Assembly: GCF_001262505.1 (NCBI RefSeq) | Contig: NZ_KQ410725.1 | Coordinates: 124,001 to 188,000, forward strand | DNA: 64,000 nucleotides | DNA from: Shinella sp. SUS2 | GTDB taxonomy: Bacteria > Pseudomonadota > Alphaproteobacteria > Rhizobiales > Rhizobiaceae | Direction: 5' to 3' | Shown: in pieces, positions 56,004 to 64,000 of the stretch | Layout: every line of letters starts with the position of its first letter | Numbering within the stretch: position 1 is the stretch's first letter | The notes under the pieces: generated by a model | The model's input: only the letters and a program-made list of their open reading frames with translations | Database searches by the model: none | What the model was told of the DNA's origin: nothing | Position numbers and translations under genes: made by a program

Positions 56004-56031
56004 CTCGCCCGGCCTTGCGGCCGGGCGAGCC
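56004..56031. terminator. Perfect 12-bp hairpin between convergent genes
   Basis: GCTCGCCCGGCC (56004-56015) pairs with 56020-56031 around TTGC. It is centred between the GTPase and aldo/keto reductase stops and could end transcripts from both sides. Confidence 0.65.
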
Positions 56032-56037
56032 ATCCCG

Positions 56038-57069
56038 TCAGTCGAGTTCGGCGGACTTCTTCCAGAGGTTGATGTCCGCACCCTGGCTGTAGGTGTCGAT
56101 CGCAGCCAGTTCTTCCGCGGTAAAGTCCGGCTTTTCCAGTGCCTTGACGCAGTCGACGATCTGCGCGGAGCGGCTGGCGCCGATCAGCGCGGAGGTGATA
56201 CGTCCGCCGCGCAGCACCCAGGCGATCGCCATCTGGGCCAACGTCTGGCCGCGCCGCTCGGCGATCTCGTTCAGCTTGCGGACATTGTCGATGATCTCGG
56301 GGCGGATGAAGTCCGTCTTGAGGAAGTGGTTCAGCGCCGCGCGGCTGTCACCCGGAATGCCCCCGAGATATTTCGCGGTCAGCATGCCCTGCGCCAGCGG
56401 CGAAAAGACGATGGAACCGATGCCGAGTTCGTCCAGCGTATCGACGAGGCCATCCGTCTCGATCCAGCGGTTGAGCATGGAATAGCTCGGCTGGTGGATG
56501 ATGCAGGGCGTGCCGAGGTCCTTCAGGATCGCCGCCGCCTCGCGGGTGCGCTGCGAATTGTAAGAGGAGATGCCGACATAGAGCGCGCGGCCGGAGCGCA
56601 CGATATGGTCGAGTGCGCCGCAGGTTTCTTCGAGCGGCGTCTCCGGATCGAAGCGGTGGGAATAGAAGATGTCGACATAGTCGAGACCCATGCGCTTCAG
56701 GCTCTGGTCGCAGGAGGCGATCAGGTACTTGCGGCTGCCCCACTCGCCATAGGGACCCGGCCACATGTCGTAACCGGCCTTCGAGGAAATGATCAGCTCG
56801 TCGCGCAGATGGGCGAAATCCGTGCGCAGGATCTCGCCGAAGGCGATTTCGGCCGTGCCGGGTGGCGGGCCGTAATTGTTGGCGAGGTCGAAATGGGTAA
56901 TGCCGAGGTCGAAGGCAGTGCGGCACATATCGACTTTACGGTCATGCGGCGTGTCGTCGCCGAAATTGTGCCAGAGCCCGAGCGAGATCGCCGGCAGCTT
57001 CAGGCCGGTCCGTCCCAGCCGGTTGTAGGTCATCGTGTCGTAACGGTTTTCCGCAGGCTGCCAGGCCAT
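56038..57069 (-). CDS. Aldo/keto reductase, YghZ/GAP-reductase-like
   Basis: A 343-residue NADPH-dependent reductase with the (alpha/beta)8 signature. The catalytic Asp and Tyr are in HFDLANNYGPPPGTAE, the Lys in ELIISSKAGYDMWPGPYG and the His in VDIFYSHRFDPETP. The cofactor-binding end is AIAWVLRGGRITSALIGASR. This group reduces L-glyceraldehyde-3-phosphate and methylglyoxal. The start is set by the ATG at 57069. It is monocistronic, separated from the sugar operon by a palindromic repeat. Confidence 0.92.
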   Translation of the reverse strand: MAWQPAENRYDTMTYNRLGRTGLKLPAISLGLWHNFGDDTPHDRKVDMCRTAFDLGITHFDLANNYGPPPGTAEIAFGEILRTDFAHLRDELIISSKAGYDMWPGPYGEWGSRKYLIASCDQSLKRMGLDYVDIFYSHRFDPETPLEETCGALDHIVRSGRALYVGISSYNSQRTREAAAILKDLGTPCIIHQPSYSMLNRWIETDGLVDTLDELGIGSIVFSPLAQGMLTAKYLGGIPGDSRAALNHFLKTDFIRPEIIDNVRKLNEIAERRGQTLAQMAIAWVLRGGRITSALIGASRSAQIVDCVKALEKPDFTAEELAAIDTYSQGADINLWKKSAELD

Positions 57070-57137
57070 GATAAATTCCTTCGTTCGTTCGTGGCGAGTC
57101 TCAATACCGCTCTCCTGCGCATCGCGACAAGAGGCTT

Positions 57138-57270
57138 TTCCCCCTCTCCCCGCAAGCGGAGAGAGAGGACTTGCCCCACGAACGGGTATTGGCTGGGGAG
57201 AACGGTGCGGCATGTCCCCTTCGCCCCGCTTGCGGGGAGAAGGTGGCCGGCAGGCCGGATGAGGGGCGGC
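57138..57270. repeat. Rhizobial palindromic intergenic repeat, copy 2
   Basis: A counterpart of the repeat at 20268-20385: it starts CCCCCTCTCCCCGCAAGCGG and ends CCGCTTGCGGGGAGAAGGTG and CCGGATGAGGGGCGGCC. It sits just after the stop of the Gfo/Idh/MocA gene. Confidence 0.85.
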
Positions 57271-57281
57271 CGCGGACAATA

Positions 57282-58415
57282 TTACCGCAAAAGTGCCCGC
57301 GCCTCCTCGATGCCCAACGCCGCAGGCTGCGTGCAGGTCGTCACGATATCCACCGCCCTGCCCTCCCCGGCCGAGCGCAGGATCGCGGTTAGGACGTCGA
57401 TCGTGTGCAGCGAGCGGTCGAGCGAGCAGCGATAGTCGCGGCCGGTCGTCACCGCCTCCATCATGTCGGCAAGGCCGATGCCGCGGTAGTTCGCCTGCAG
57501 GCCCCAGTCGAACTGGTAGTTCTGCGCCGTCAGCGGGTGATCCCAAACCTCCACCGCGACAGGCTCGCGGTCCGTGCCGGCGACCTCCACCGTGCCGCCG
57601 AAGAAATTCGGATCAGGCACGAAGACGGCGCCTTCGGTGCCGTAGAGTTCCATGTTCTGGTGGCGATGCGCCCAGACGTCCCAGCTCGCCATCAGCGAGA
57701 CCTGCGCGCCGCTGACGAAGTCGAGGATGGCATGGATGTTCGTCGCGACGGCCACCGGCACCTTCTCGCCGAGACGGGGACCGTTGCCGATGGTGCGCGC
57801 CTCATGCGCCCGGTTTGCGAGCGCCACGACGCGCCGCACCGGCCCGACGAGATTGACGAGGTTGTTGACGTAGTAAGGCCCCATATCGAGGACCGGCCCG
57901 CCGCCCGGCGCGAAGAAGAAGTCCGGGTTCGGATGCCAGCTCTCCATGCCCGGCCCTAGCACATGCGCGGTGCCGGACATGATCTTGCCGACCCTGCCGC
58001 TGTCGATGAGATGGCGCACGAACTGGTGCGCGCCGCCAAGATAGGTATCCGGCGCCGAACCGACCTTCAGCCCCCTGGCATCGGCGATGCGACGGAGATC
58101 CTCGCCCTGCTCCAGCGTCAGCACGAACGGTTTTTCGGAATAGACGTGCTTTCCGGCCTCCAACGCCCTTTTCGAGACCGGGTAGTGTGCCTCCGGCACC
58201 GTCAGGTTGACGACGACATCGACGGAAGGGTTGGCGAGCAGCGCCTCGATCTCCTGCGCTTCCACGCCGAACGCCTCCGAACGCGCTCTGGATGCGGCAG
58301 GGTTGATGTCGGCGCAGGCGACGAGCCTCAGGTTCCTGAACGTCGGGATCAGCCTGAAATAGGCACTCGAAATGTTGCCGCAGCCGATGATGCCGACTCC
58401 GTATTCCTTGCTCAT
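57282..58415 (-). CDS. Gfo/Idh/MocA family oxidoreductase
   Basis: A 377-residue NAD(P)-dependent sugar dehydrogenase. The N-terminal Rossmann motif is VGIIGCGNISSAYF (about 7-20), the family EKP motif is in HVYSEKPFVLTLEQGE (about 90-105), and the C-terminal catalytic region is GGGPVLDMGPYYVNNLVNL (about 171-189). It is the last gene of the sugar operon, 12 bases after the isomerase gene. The substrate is an aldose or keto-sugar and is not determined. Confidence 0.92.
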   Translation of the reverse strand: MSKEYGVGIIGCGNISSAYFRLIPTFRNLRLVACADINPAASRARSEAFGVEAQEIEALLANPSVDVVVNLTVPEAHYPVSKRALEAGKHVYSEKPFVLTLEQGEDLRRIADARGLKVGSAPDTYLGGAHQFVRHLIDSGRVGKIMSGTAHVLGPGMESWHPNPDFFFAPGGGPVLDMGPYYVNNLVNLVGPVRRVVALANRAHEARTIGNGPRLGEKVPVAVATNIHAILDFVSGAQVSLMASWDVWAHRHQNMELYGTEGAVFVPDPNFFGGTVEVAGTDREPVAVEVWDHPLTAQNYQFDWGLQANYRGIGLADMMEAVTTGRDYRCSLDRSLHTIDVLTAILRSAGEGRAVDIVTTCTQPAALGIEEARALLR

Positions 58416-58427
58416 GGCGGTCAGTCC

Positions 58428-59189
58428 TTAAAATGCCTTGATGGTCGCGATCGAACGCATGGCGAGCCGTGCGATATCCTTGGGGTTGTCGTGTTCGACG
58501 ATGAAATGCCGCACGGGCGAGCCGGCGAGCGCCTTGGCCAGATCCGCCCAGGGCACGATGCCGTGGCCGACATCCGCCCAGCCGTCCTCGTCGGCATTCT
58601 CGCCTTTGGGCGCGATGTCCTTGACGTGCACGGCGGTGATGCGATCGCCGTATTCTCTGATCCAGGCGAAGGGATCCGCACCGCCACGGATGATCCAGGC
58701 GATATCCGCCTCCCAGGCGAGGTCTGGACCACCGGCAAAGAGGTGATCCAGCGGCACGGCGCCGTCGGACAGCGTGAAGAACTCGAAGTCATGATTGTGC
58801 CAGCCGAAGGTGAGACCGTCCTTGCAGATTGGCTCGCCGGCCTTCTGCAGGCGCTCGCCGAAGGCGCGCCAGCCGGCAGCATCCGTCGGACGGTCCTCCG
58901 GCAGGAGATAGGGGCAGTAGACAGCGACGATGCCGAGCGTGCGGCAGATGGCAAGCACGCGTTCCGGCTCGCTCTCAAGCATATCGAGGCTAAAATGGGC
59001 GGTCGGCATGGTGAGACCGTTCGCATCGAGATCGGCCTTCACCGCAAGGATCGCCGCATCGTCGAGCGCGGCATAGAGGGCGCCATACCCCTCCACCTGC
59101 TTGTAGCCTGCCTCGGCAAGGATGCGGAAAACCGCCGAAAAAGGCTGGAAGTCACGGGCGCTGTAAAGCTGGAAACTGACTGTCTGCAT
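58428..59189 (-). CDS. Sugar phosphate isomerase/epimerase (xylose isomerase-like TIM barrel)
   Basis: A 253-residue TIM-barrel protein of the AP endonuclease 2 superfamily. Metal-site segments include GWHNHDFEF (about 128-136), DIAWIIRGGADPF and HVKDIAPKGEN (about 187-197), ending with FIVEHDNPKD. It may isomerise or epimerise a sugar or 3-keto sugar for the oxidoreductase coded next to it. The start at 59189 has AGGA upstream. Confidence 0.88.
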   Translation of the reverse strand: MQTVSFQLYSARDFQPFSAVFRILAEAGYKQVEGYGALYAALDDAAILAVKADLDANGLTMPTAHFSLDMLESEPERVLAICRTLGIVAVYCPYLLPEDRPTDAAGWRAFGERLQKAGEPICKDGLTFGWHNHDFEFFTLSDGAVPLDHLFAGGPDLAWEADIAWIIRGGADPFAWIREYGDRITAVHVKDIAPKGENADEDGWADVGHGIVPWADLAKALAGSPVRHFIVEHDNPKDIARLAMRSIATIKAF

Positions 59190-59252
59190 CAAGAAATCCT
59201 CGTCTTGCTGAAAGTGGAAAACCGGCTTGAAGGGAGGCAAGCCGTGCCGGCC

Positions 59253-60335
59253 CTAGATCCGCTCCTCCGTCTGCGCATCAAACAGCGAGGCGAGCCCCAT
59301 GTCGAAGGCGAGCGTGACGGCGGTTCCCGGCGCAAAGCGCCGCGCCCCACCGACGCGGACGGAAAGGGTATGACCGGCATGTCTGAGCCAGAGCAGGTTG
59401 TCGGCCCCCATCGGCTCTTCGATGTCGACGGTCGCCTTGTGGGTCTCGATGCCCTCGGCATTGACCGCGACATGTTCCGGCCGCACGCCGAGCACGACGT
59501 TCCGGCCGGGCTGGAGCAGGTCCAACGCGCGATAGCCGTCGAGCGCGAAATCGACGCCATTGGTCGCGAAGACCGGTCTGCCGTCCCGCGCTGCAATCTC
59601 GCCGCGCAAAAAATTCATCGACGGGGAGCCGATGAAGCCGGCGACGAACATGTTTTTCGGCGCATTGTAGATCGTGTTGGGATCGGCGAGCTGCTGGATG
59701 ACACCGCTCTTCATGATGGCGATGCGGTCGGCGAGCGTCAGCGCCTCGATCTGGTCGTGGGTGACGTAGACCATCGTGTTCTTCAGCGACTGGTGCAGCC
59801 GCTTGATTTCCACACGCAGTTCCGAGCGCAGTTTCGCATCGAGATTGGAGAGCGGCTCGTCGAACAGGAAGACGTCGACATCGCGCACCAGCGCCCGGCC
59901 GATCGCCACGCGTTGACGCTGGCCACCGGAGAGTTCCGAGGGCTTGCGCTTGAGGAGCGGGCCGATCTGCAGGATTTCGGCGGCGCGGGCGATGCGCTTG
60001 TCGATCTCCGGCTTCGGCACCTTGGCGACCTGCAGACCGAAGGAGAGGTTTTTCTCCACCGTCATCTGCGGGTAGAGCGCGTAGGACTGGAACACCATGC
60101 CGATGCCGCGGTCCTTCGGCTCCTCCCAGGTGACGTTCTTGTTCTTGATGAAGACCTGCCCGCCGGTCGGCTCCAGAAGGCCGGCGATGCAGTTGAGCAG
60201 GGTCGATTTCCCGCAGCCGGACGAACCGAGAAGCACCAGGAATTCGCCGTCGCCGATGTCGAGATTGAGGTTTTCCAGCACGTTGACCGCGCCGAAGTTG
60301 AGCGAAAGGTCCTTGATCGATACGGAGTTCTGCAT
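59253..60335 (-). CDS. Sugar ABC transporter ATP-binding protein (UgpC/MsmX type)
   Basis: A 360-residue CUT1 ATPase: Walker [49 protein letters not shown] and the switch His in [17 protein letters not shown]-terminal OB-like (TOBE) regulatory domain (about 240-355) follows. It energises the two permeases encoded just upstream in the operon (gap of three bases). Confidence 0.95.
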   Translation of the reverse strand: MQNSVSIKDLSLNFGAVNVLENLNLDIGDGEFLVLLGSSGCGKSTLLNCIAGLLEPTGGQVFIKNKNVTWEEPKDRGIGMVFQSYALYPQMTVEKNLSFGLQVAKVPKPEIDKRIARAAEILQIGPLLKRKPSELSGGQRQRVAIGRALVRDVDVFLFDEPLSNLDAKLRSELRVEIKRLHQSLKNTMVYVTHDQIEALTLADRIAIMKSGVIQQLADPNTIYNAPKNMFVAGFIGSPSMNFLRGEIAARDGRPVFATNGVDFALDGYRALDLLQPGRNVVLGVRPEHVAVNAEGIETHKATVDIEEPMGADNLLWLRHAGHTLSVRVGGARRFAPGTAVTLAFDMGLASLFDAQTEERI

Positions 60336-60338
60336 GGC

Positions 60339-61268
60339 TTAACCCTTCACGGCGCCGGCGGCGATGCCGCGGACGAAGAGACGCCCCGACACGAAATAGA
60401 CGATGAGCGGAACCGCGCCTGTCAGCAGCGTCGCGGCCATGTTGACGTTGTATTCCTTCACCCCCTGCACGGAGTTGACGATGTTGTTGAGCTGCACGGT
60501 CATCGGGTAGACCTCCGGCCGGGTGAAGACGACACCGAAGAGGAAGTCGTTCCAGATCCCGGTGATCTGCAGGATCATCGCGACGACGAAGATCGGCAGC
60601 GAGATGGGCAGCATGATGCGCAGGTAAATCTGCCAGAACCCTGCCCCGTCGATGCGCGCCGCCTTGAACAGTTCCTCCGGAAGCGCGGAAAAATAGTTTC
60701 GGAAGAGCAGTGTAAGGATCGGCATGCCGAAGATGGTGTGTACCAGGACGAGGCCGGTCAGCGTGCCGTAGATCCCCATTTCGCGCAGCACGATGACGAT
60801 CGGATAGATCATCACCTGATACGGAATGAAGGCCCCGACGATGAGGATGGTGAAGAAGACGTCCGCGCCTCTGAACTTCCAGTTGGCGAGCGCATAGCCG
60901 TTGACCGAGGCGACGAGGATGGAGATCAGCGTCGAGGGCACGGTGATGCGCACGGAATTCCAGAAGCCGCGAGACAGGCCATCACAGTTGAGGCCGGTGC
61001 AGGCGCTGGCCCAGGCCTTCGCCCAGGGTTCGAAGGTGATTTCCAGCGGCGGCGAAAAGATGTTGCCGAGGCGGATTTCCGGCATGCCCTTCAGCGAGGT
61101 GACGATCATGACGTAGAGCGGCAGCAGATAGTAGAGCGCGGCGACGAAGAGCGTGCCGTAGAGCATGATGTTGCGGCCGGAAAGGGCACGGCGAGGCTTG
61201 GCGCCCCAGGGCTCCGCACCGGCTTTGGCAGCGGCTGCGGGAGCGGAAAGAATGACGCTGTCAGACAC
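60339..61268 (-). CDS. Carbohydrate ABC transporter permease (CUT1, MalG-like)
   Basis: A 309-residue permease with six hydrophobic segments and the EAA loop FKAARIDGAGFWQIYLRIML (about 209-228). It overlaps the upstream permease by eight bases (61261-61268). It resembles the second permease of CUT1 importers for disaccharides and glucose. Confidence 0.94.
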   Translation of the reverse strand: MSDSVILSAPAAAAKAGAEPWGAKPRRALSGRNIMLYGTLFVAALYYLLPLYVMIVTSLKGMPEIRLGNIFSPPLEITFEPWAKAWASACTGLNCDGLSRGFWNSVRITVPSTLISILVASVNGYALANWKFRGADVFFTILIVGAFIPYQVMIYPIVIVLREMGIYGTLTGLVLVHTIFGMPILTLLFRNYFSALPEELFKAARIDGAGFWQIYLRIMLPISLPIFVVAMILQITGIWNDFLFGVVFTRPEVYPMTVQLNNIVNSVQGVKEYNVNMAATLLTGAVPLIVYFVSGRLFVRGIAAGAVKG

Positions 61269-62163
61269 GCTTGCGCCCTCCGAATTCGAGGTAGGCCCAG
61301 GGGATGATGATGATGGCGACCGTGACGAGCATCATGGTGGAGGCGGCAAAGCCCTGCCCGAGATTTTGGGCCTGGAACATGTAGTCGTAGACGTATTTCG
61401 CCGGCACCTCCGAGGCGATACCCGGCCCGCCGCTCGTCTGCGCCACCACGAGGTCATAGACCTTGACGATGCCGCTGGCGATGATGACGAGAGTGGTGAT
61501 GAAGACGGGGCGCATCATCGGGATGACGATGAAGAGATAGGTCTTCCACATCGGGATACCGTCGACGCGTGCCGCCTTCCAGATGTCCTCGTCAATGCCG
61601 CGAAGCCCCGCAAGCAGCAGGCACATGACAAGCCCCGTGCCCTGCCAGAGGCCGGCAATCAGCACGCCATAGATGACGATCTGCGCATCGTAGAGCGGAT
61701 CGAAGGCAAAGCTTTCCCAGCCGAGCGAACGCACGACGGATTGCACGCCGAATTCCGGATTGAGGATCCACTGCCACACGAGGCCGGTGACAATGAAGGA
61801 CAGCGCGAAGGGAAAGAGGAAGATCGTGCGAAACGTGTTTTCGAAGCGGATCTTCTGGTCCATCAGCGCCGCCAGCACGAACCCCATGACGAGGCTGAAG
61901 ACCAGTGTCAGCGCGCCGTAGATCGCGAGATTCTGGATCGAGACGATCCAGCGCGGCGCATCCCACAGGCGCTCGTACTGGTCGAGGCCGACGAACTTCG
62001 CCCGTGGCAGCAGCTTCGAATTGGTGAACGAATAGACGACCGTCCAGATCGTGCCGCCGAGAAAGATGACGACAGCGGTGAGCATCATGGGAATGGAGGC
62101 AATCTTGGAACTGAGATTGCGCAGCAGTTTACGGGGACGACCGGTGTGTGCCTGGCCCGTCAT
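61261..62163 (-). CDS. Carbohydrate ABC transporter permease (CUT1, MalF-like)
   Basis: A 300-residue permease with about six membrane segments and the EAA-like loop WKAARVDGIPMWKTYLFIVI (about 207-226). It follows the binding-protein gene after a 128-base gap that has three hairpins. The start at 62163 has GGAGGAAGTGACCC upstream. Confidence 0.94.
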   Translation of the reverse strand: MTGQAHTGRPRKLLRNLSSKIASIPMMLTAVVIFLGGTIWTVVYSFTNSKLLPRAKFVGLDQYERLWDAPRWIVSIQNLAIYGALTLVFSLVMGFVLAALMDQKIRFENTFRTIFLFPFALSFIVTGLVWQWILNPEFGVQSVVRSLGWESFAFDPLYDAQIVIYGVLIAGLWQGTGLVMCLLLAGLRGIDEDIWKAARVDGIPMWKTYLFIVIPMMRPVFITTLVIIASGIVKVYDLVVAQTSGGPGIASEVPAKYVYDYMFQAQNLGQGFAASTMMLVTVAIIIIPWAYLEFGGRKRV

Positions 62164-62197
62164 GGGTCACTTCCTCCTTGGTCTCGATCAGGGATGT

Positions 62198-62283
62198 GCC
62201 CCGCGAGGGGCGCCATCGGCCAGCGGCAAGCCACCGGCCGATGCATTCACCCGCAATTCCGGAGGCAGACCCGCCGGAATTGC
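62198..62283 (-). promoter_or_regulatory. Three hairpins between binding protein and permease genes
   Basis: Stems are GCAATTCCGG with CCGGAATTGC (62253-62262 and 62274-62283, just after the binding-protein stop), CATCGGCC with GGCCGATG (62214-62245) and GCCCC with GGGGC (62198-62211). This resembles the mRNA-stabilising or attenuating structures that raise binding-protein output over permease. Confidence 0.65.
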
Positions 62284-62291
62284 CCACCCGA

Positions 62292-63527
62292 TCAGTCCGC
62301 CGAAGCGATGATGTCGGTGAACCGCTTCTGCGCGTCTTCCGGCGTCATCGCGGGATTGGCGAAGAATTCGGAGAAGAGGTCCTCCTTCTGCTTCTGGCTG
62401 TCGGCCGTCAGAAGCTGGTCTGTGCCCTCGATCACATTGCCCTTGGCGAGGATGTCGAGGCCCTTCTTCATGCAGTCGTTCGCCGCCGCAAGATCGACGT
62501 CGCCCCGAACGGGAAGCGAGCCTTTCTTGAGGTTGAACGCCACCTGGGTGACCGGGGAGAGCAGCGTGGAGGCCAGCACTTCCTGCGCCTTGGACTTCTC
62601 CGCATCCGCCAGAACCGGGAAATAGAAAGCATCGCCGCCGGTCGAGATGACCTCGTTCACGCCGAGGCCTGGAAGGCAGGTATAATCCTTGCCGGCCACC
62701 TTGCCGGCGAGCGCGAACTCGCCCTGCGCCCAGTCGCCCATGATCTGGCCGCCGGCCTTGCCCGTTATCACCATATTGGTCGCCTGGTTCCAGTCCTGCA
62801 CATTCGTGCCCTTGGACATGCGCCGCGCATCCTCGGCCGCCTTGAAGACCTTTGCCATGTCAGGACCGGCCGCCACCTCGGCGTCCTTGTCCTTGAACAC
62901 CGCGTTGAACGTGTCCTTGCCGGCGATCGCCACCATCAGCACGTCGAAGGCACCGGCCGCCTGCCAGGGCTGGCCGCCGAGGGCGAGCGGAACGATGCCG
63001 GCCTTTTCCAGCGCGGGCGCGGCGGCAACGAACTCGTCCCAGTTCTTCGGAACAGGCACGCCCGCCGTCTCGAAGGCGGCGTTCGACAGCCACAGCCATT
63101 GCCAGGAATGGATGTTGACCGGCGCGCAATAGACCTTGCCGTCGACCGTGCAGCTGTCGAGCAGGCTGGCGGGCTTGACGATCTCCTTCCAGTTCTCGCG
63201 CGTCGCCACATCCGTGAGGTCGCGCAGGAGGCCGGCCTCGATCAGCTCCTCCGCCTGGCGCCCGTGATTGAACTGGGTCGCCCCCATCGGGTCGCCGCCG
63301 GTGATGCGGCTGACCATGATCGGGCGCGCCGTGCCGCCGGCACCTGCAATCGCGCCATCGACCCATTTGTTGCCCGTCGCATCGAAGGCCTTTGCAAATT
63401 CCGCGACCGCCGCAGCCTCCCCGCCCGACGTCCACCAATGGGTCACCTCCAGATCGGTCGCGTTGGCGACGGCAAACGGCAGGACCGCGGTCGCTGCCAG
63501 CGCAGCAGCCATAAAGCGCATTTTCAT
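62292..63527 (-). CDS. Carbohydrate ABC transporter substrate-binding protein (CUT1)
   Basis: A 411-residue periplasmic binding protein: signal peptide (about 1-23, ANA), EVTHWWTSGGEAAAVAEFAK at the start of the mature protein, HSWQWLWLSNAAFETAG near the centre and MGDWAQGEFALAG. The N-terminal text and length resemble the glucose/mannose-type binders (GtsA-like), so a hexose or glucoside is the likely ligand, but this is inference. It heads the six-gene operon. Confidence 0.92.
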   Translation of the reverse strand: MKMRFMAAALAATAVLPFAVANATDLEVTHWWTSGGEAAAVAEFAKAFDATGNKWVDGAIAGAGGTARPIMVSRITGGDPMGATQFNHGRQAEELIEAGLLRDLTDVATRENWKEIVKPASLLDSCTVDGKVYCAPVNIHSWQWLWLSNAAFETAGVPVPKNWDEFVAAAPALEKAGIVPLALGGQPWQAAGAFDVLMVAIAGKDTFNAVFKDKDAEVAAGPDMAKVFKAAEDARRMSKGTNVQDWNQATNMVITGKAGGQIMGDWAQGEFALAGKVAGKDYTCLPGLGVNEVISTGGDAFYFPVLADAEKSKAQEVLASTLLSPVTQVAFNLKKGSLPVRGDVDLAAANDCMKKGLDILAKGNVIEGTDQLLTADSQKQKEDLFSEFFANPAMTPEDAQKRFTDIIASAD

Positions 63528-63948
63528 GAGTCTCCTCCCTCACTGAAACGTTGCAGTAAAAACGTAGCCTAATCGTTTTCATCACGCAACAGGAGTGAAA
63601 GACAAAAGCGGCTTTTCCTCCCCGCGCAAATTTACCGACCAGAGAATACCGTATTTCTGGCGAGAAGGGTCGCAACGGAAACCACGCAGAATGAGATCAA
63701 ATAATTGTTTGTATTACAAAAAAACGAACATTTGAAAACTGGTGCATACGGAAAATTTCGCAAGCGCATACTTTATGGCTTTGCGGTGCAAAACGAACCC
63801 TCCGACTTACCTGGGCCACCAACGGTGTATTTTTTGCTCGACAAAGAACCTGTATCGTTACAGCTTGAGGCAACCCGTCGCGAGGGAGTGGCGGGCCAAG
63901 GTAAAAAATGTATAACCGGTCCAAGGGCGTAGAGGTGGCAGGCTGGGG
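63528..63948. promoter_or_regulatory. Divergent control region of the sugar operon
   Basis: This 421-base gap carries the operon promoter. Sequences resembling LacI-family half-operators are TGAAACGTTGCA (63544-63555) and AATCGTTTTCA (63571-63581). Farther upstream is an AT-rich stretch with ACGAACATTTG near 63732 that resembles a DeoR-type half site. Short frames here have no recognisable product. Confidence 0.4.
63544..63581. promoter_or_regulatory. Candidate LacI-type operator region
   Basis: TGAAACGTTGCA and, 15 bases on, AATCGTTTTCA (complement TGAAAACGATT) share the TGAAAC core of LacI/GalR operators. They lie 17-54 bases upstream of the binding-protein start. Confidence 0.35.
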
Positions 63949-64000
63949 ATGGACAAGACGAAGAGCGAGGGCCCGGCCGGAGCGCTTCCACAACCGGGCG
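63949..64000 (+). CDS. Start of a divergent gene, cut by the window end
   Basis: An ATG at 63949 opens a frame (MDKTKSEGPAGALPQPG) that continues to the end of the window, with GAGGTGG about ten bases upstream. Its position divergent to the sugar operon fits a local regulator, but too little is visible to name a family. Confidence 0.35.
   Translation, partial: MDKTKSEGPAGALPQPG

Noticed and set aside
57963-61307. A very long plus-strand open frame over the sugar operon.
   Set aside because: It is antisense to four well-identified minus-strand genes and encodes His/Asp/Arg-rich sequence with no recognisable fold; such shadows are common in high-GC genomes.
63697-63993. Small open frames on both strands at the right end.
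   Set aside because: They overlap each other in AT-rich control DNA, have no ribosome site and give no recognisable protein.

Overview
The window reads as chromosomal DNA of an alphaproteobacterium of the order Hyphomicrobiales (Rhizobiales), most likely a Rhizobiaceae member such as Rhizobium, Agrobacterium, Shinella or a relative. This rests on the high-GC coding style, a Usg-family protein, a PdhS/PleC-like kinase, DUF2270, DUF1289 and DUF3137 proteins, a TIGR02281-type aspartic protease, a rhizobial-type long UvrB and the palindromic intergenic repeats seen at 20268-20385 and 57138-57270. The genus is an inference. No rRNA, tRNA, CRISPR array, insertion sequence or phage gene was recognised.

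Layout. 1-3400: an EamA transporter, mobA-mobB (molybdenum cofactor) and a free-standing class II aminoacyl-tRNA-synthetase-like protein. 3400-7950: two tandem OmpA-domain proteins with similar C-termini but opposite kinds of repeat linker. 8280-10900: a polar amino acid ABC importer (binding protein and two permeases, no ATPase). 11000-18600: Usg, DUF2270, a TPR methyltransferase, a beta-hydroxyacid dehydrogenase, an Lrp-type regulator, a UDG-family protein, an EthD protein, a nuclease and a sensor kinase. 18600-21200: diacylglycerol kinase and divergent cobT/cobS (last steps of cobalamin assembly). 21200-29130: DUF1289, aspartic protease, SRPBCC protein, ABC-2 exporter, TauE/SafE permease, extensin-like lipoprotein and chemoreceptor. 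29300-40400: thioesterase, a DUF1800/DUF1501 export pair, two divergent LysR systems, a LytS/LytR-type pair, an RTX protein and DUF3137. 40500-47500: a 1022-residue UvrB, an AT-rich islet with an AIPR-type (abortive infection) gene interrupted by a frameshift in an (AT)6 tract, a gene-poor stretch, a small Cys-rich protein and a J-domain protein. 47500-51300: dusA, a gamma carbonic anhydrase and a caspase-like/Sel1 protein. 51280-56000: a zinc-uptake regulon (zur, znuB, znuC, znuA and a COG0523 GTPase) with three palindromes that look like Zur operators. 56000-63530: an aldo/keto reductase and a six-gene sugar uptake and catabolism operon; the window ends in what is probably the start of a divergent gene.

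Functional links. The znu genes and the COG0523 GTPase form one zinc-starvation response controlled by the co-encoded Zur. The sugar operon couples a CUT1 importer to a sugar isomerase/epimerase and a Gfo/Idh/MocA dehydrogenase, with hairpins placed to favour high expression of the binding protein. The two LysR genes each sit divergent to an enzyme gene they probably control. The clearest sign of horizontal transfer is the AT-rich AIPR islet; restoring its reading frame needs the loss of just one AT unit, so it may be a phase-variable defence gene or a recent pseudogene.
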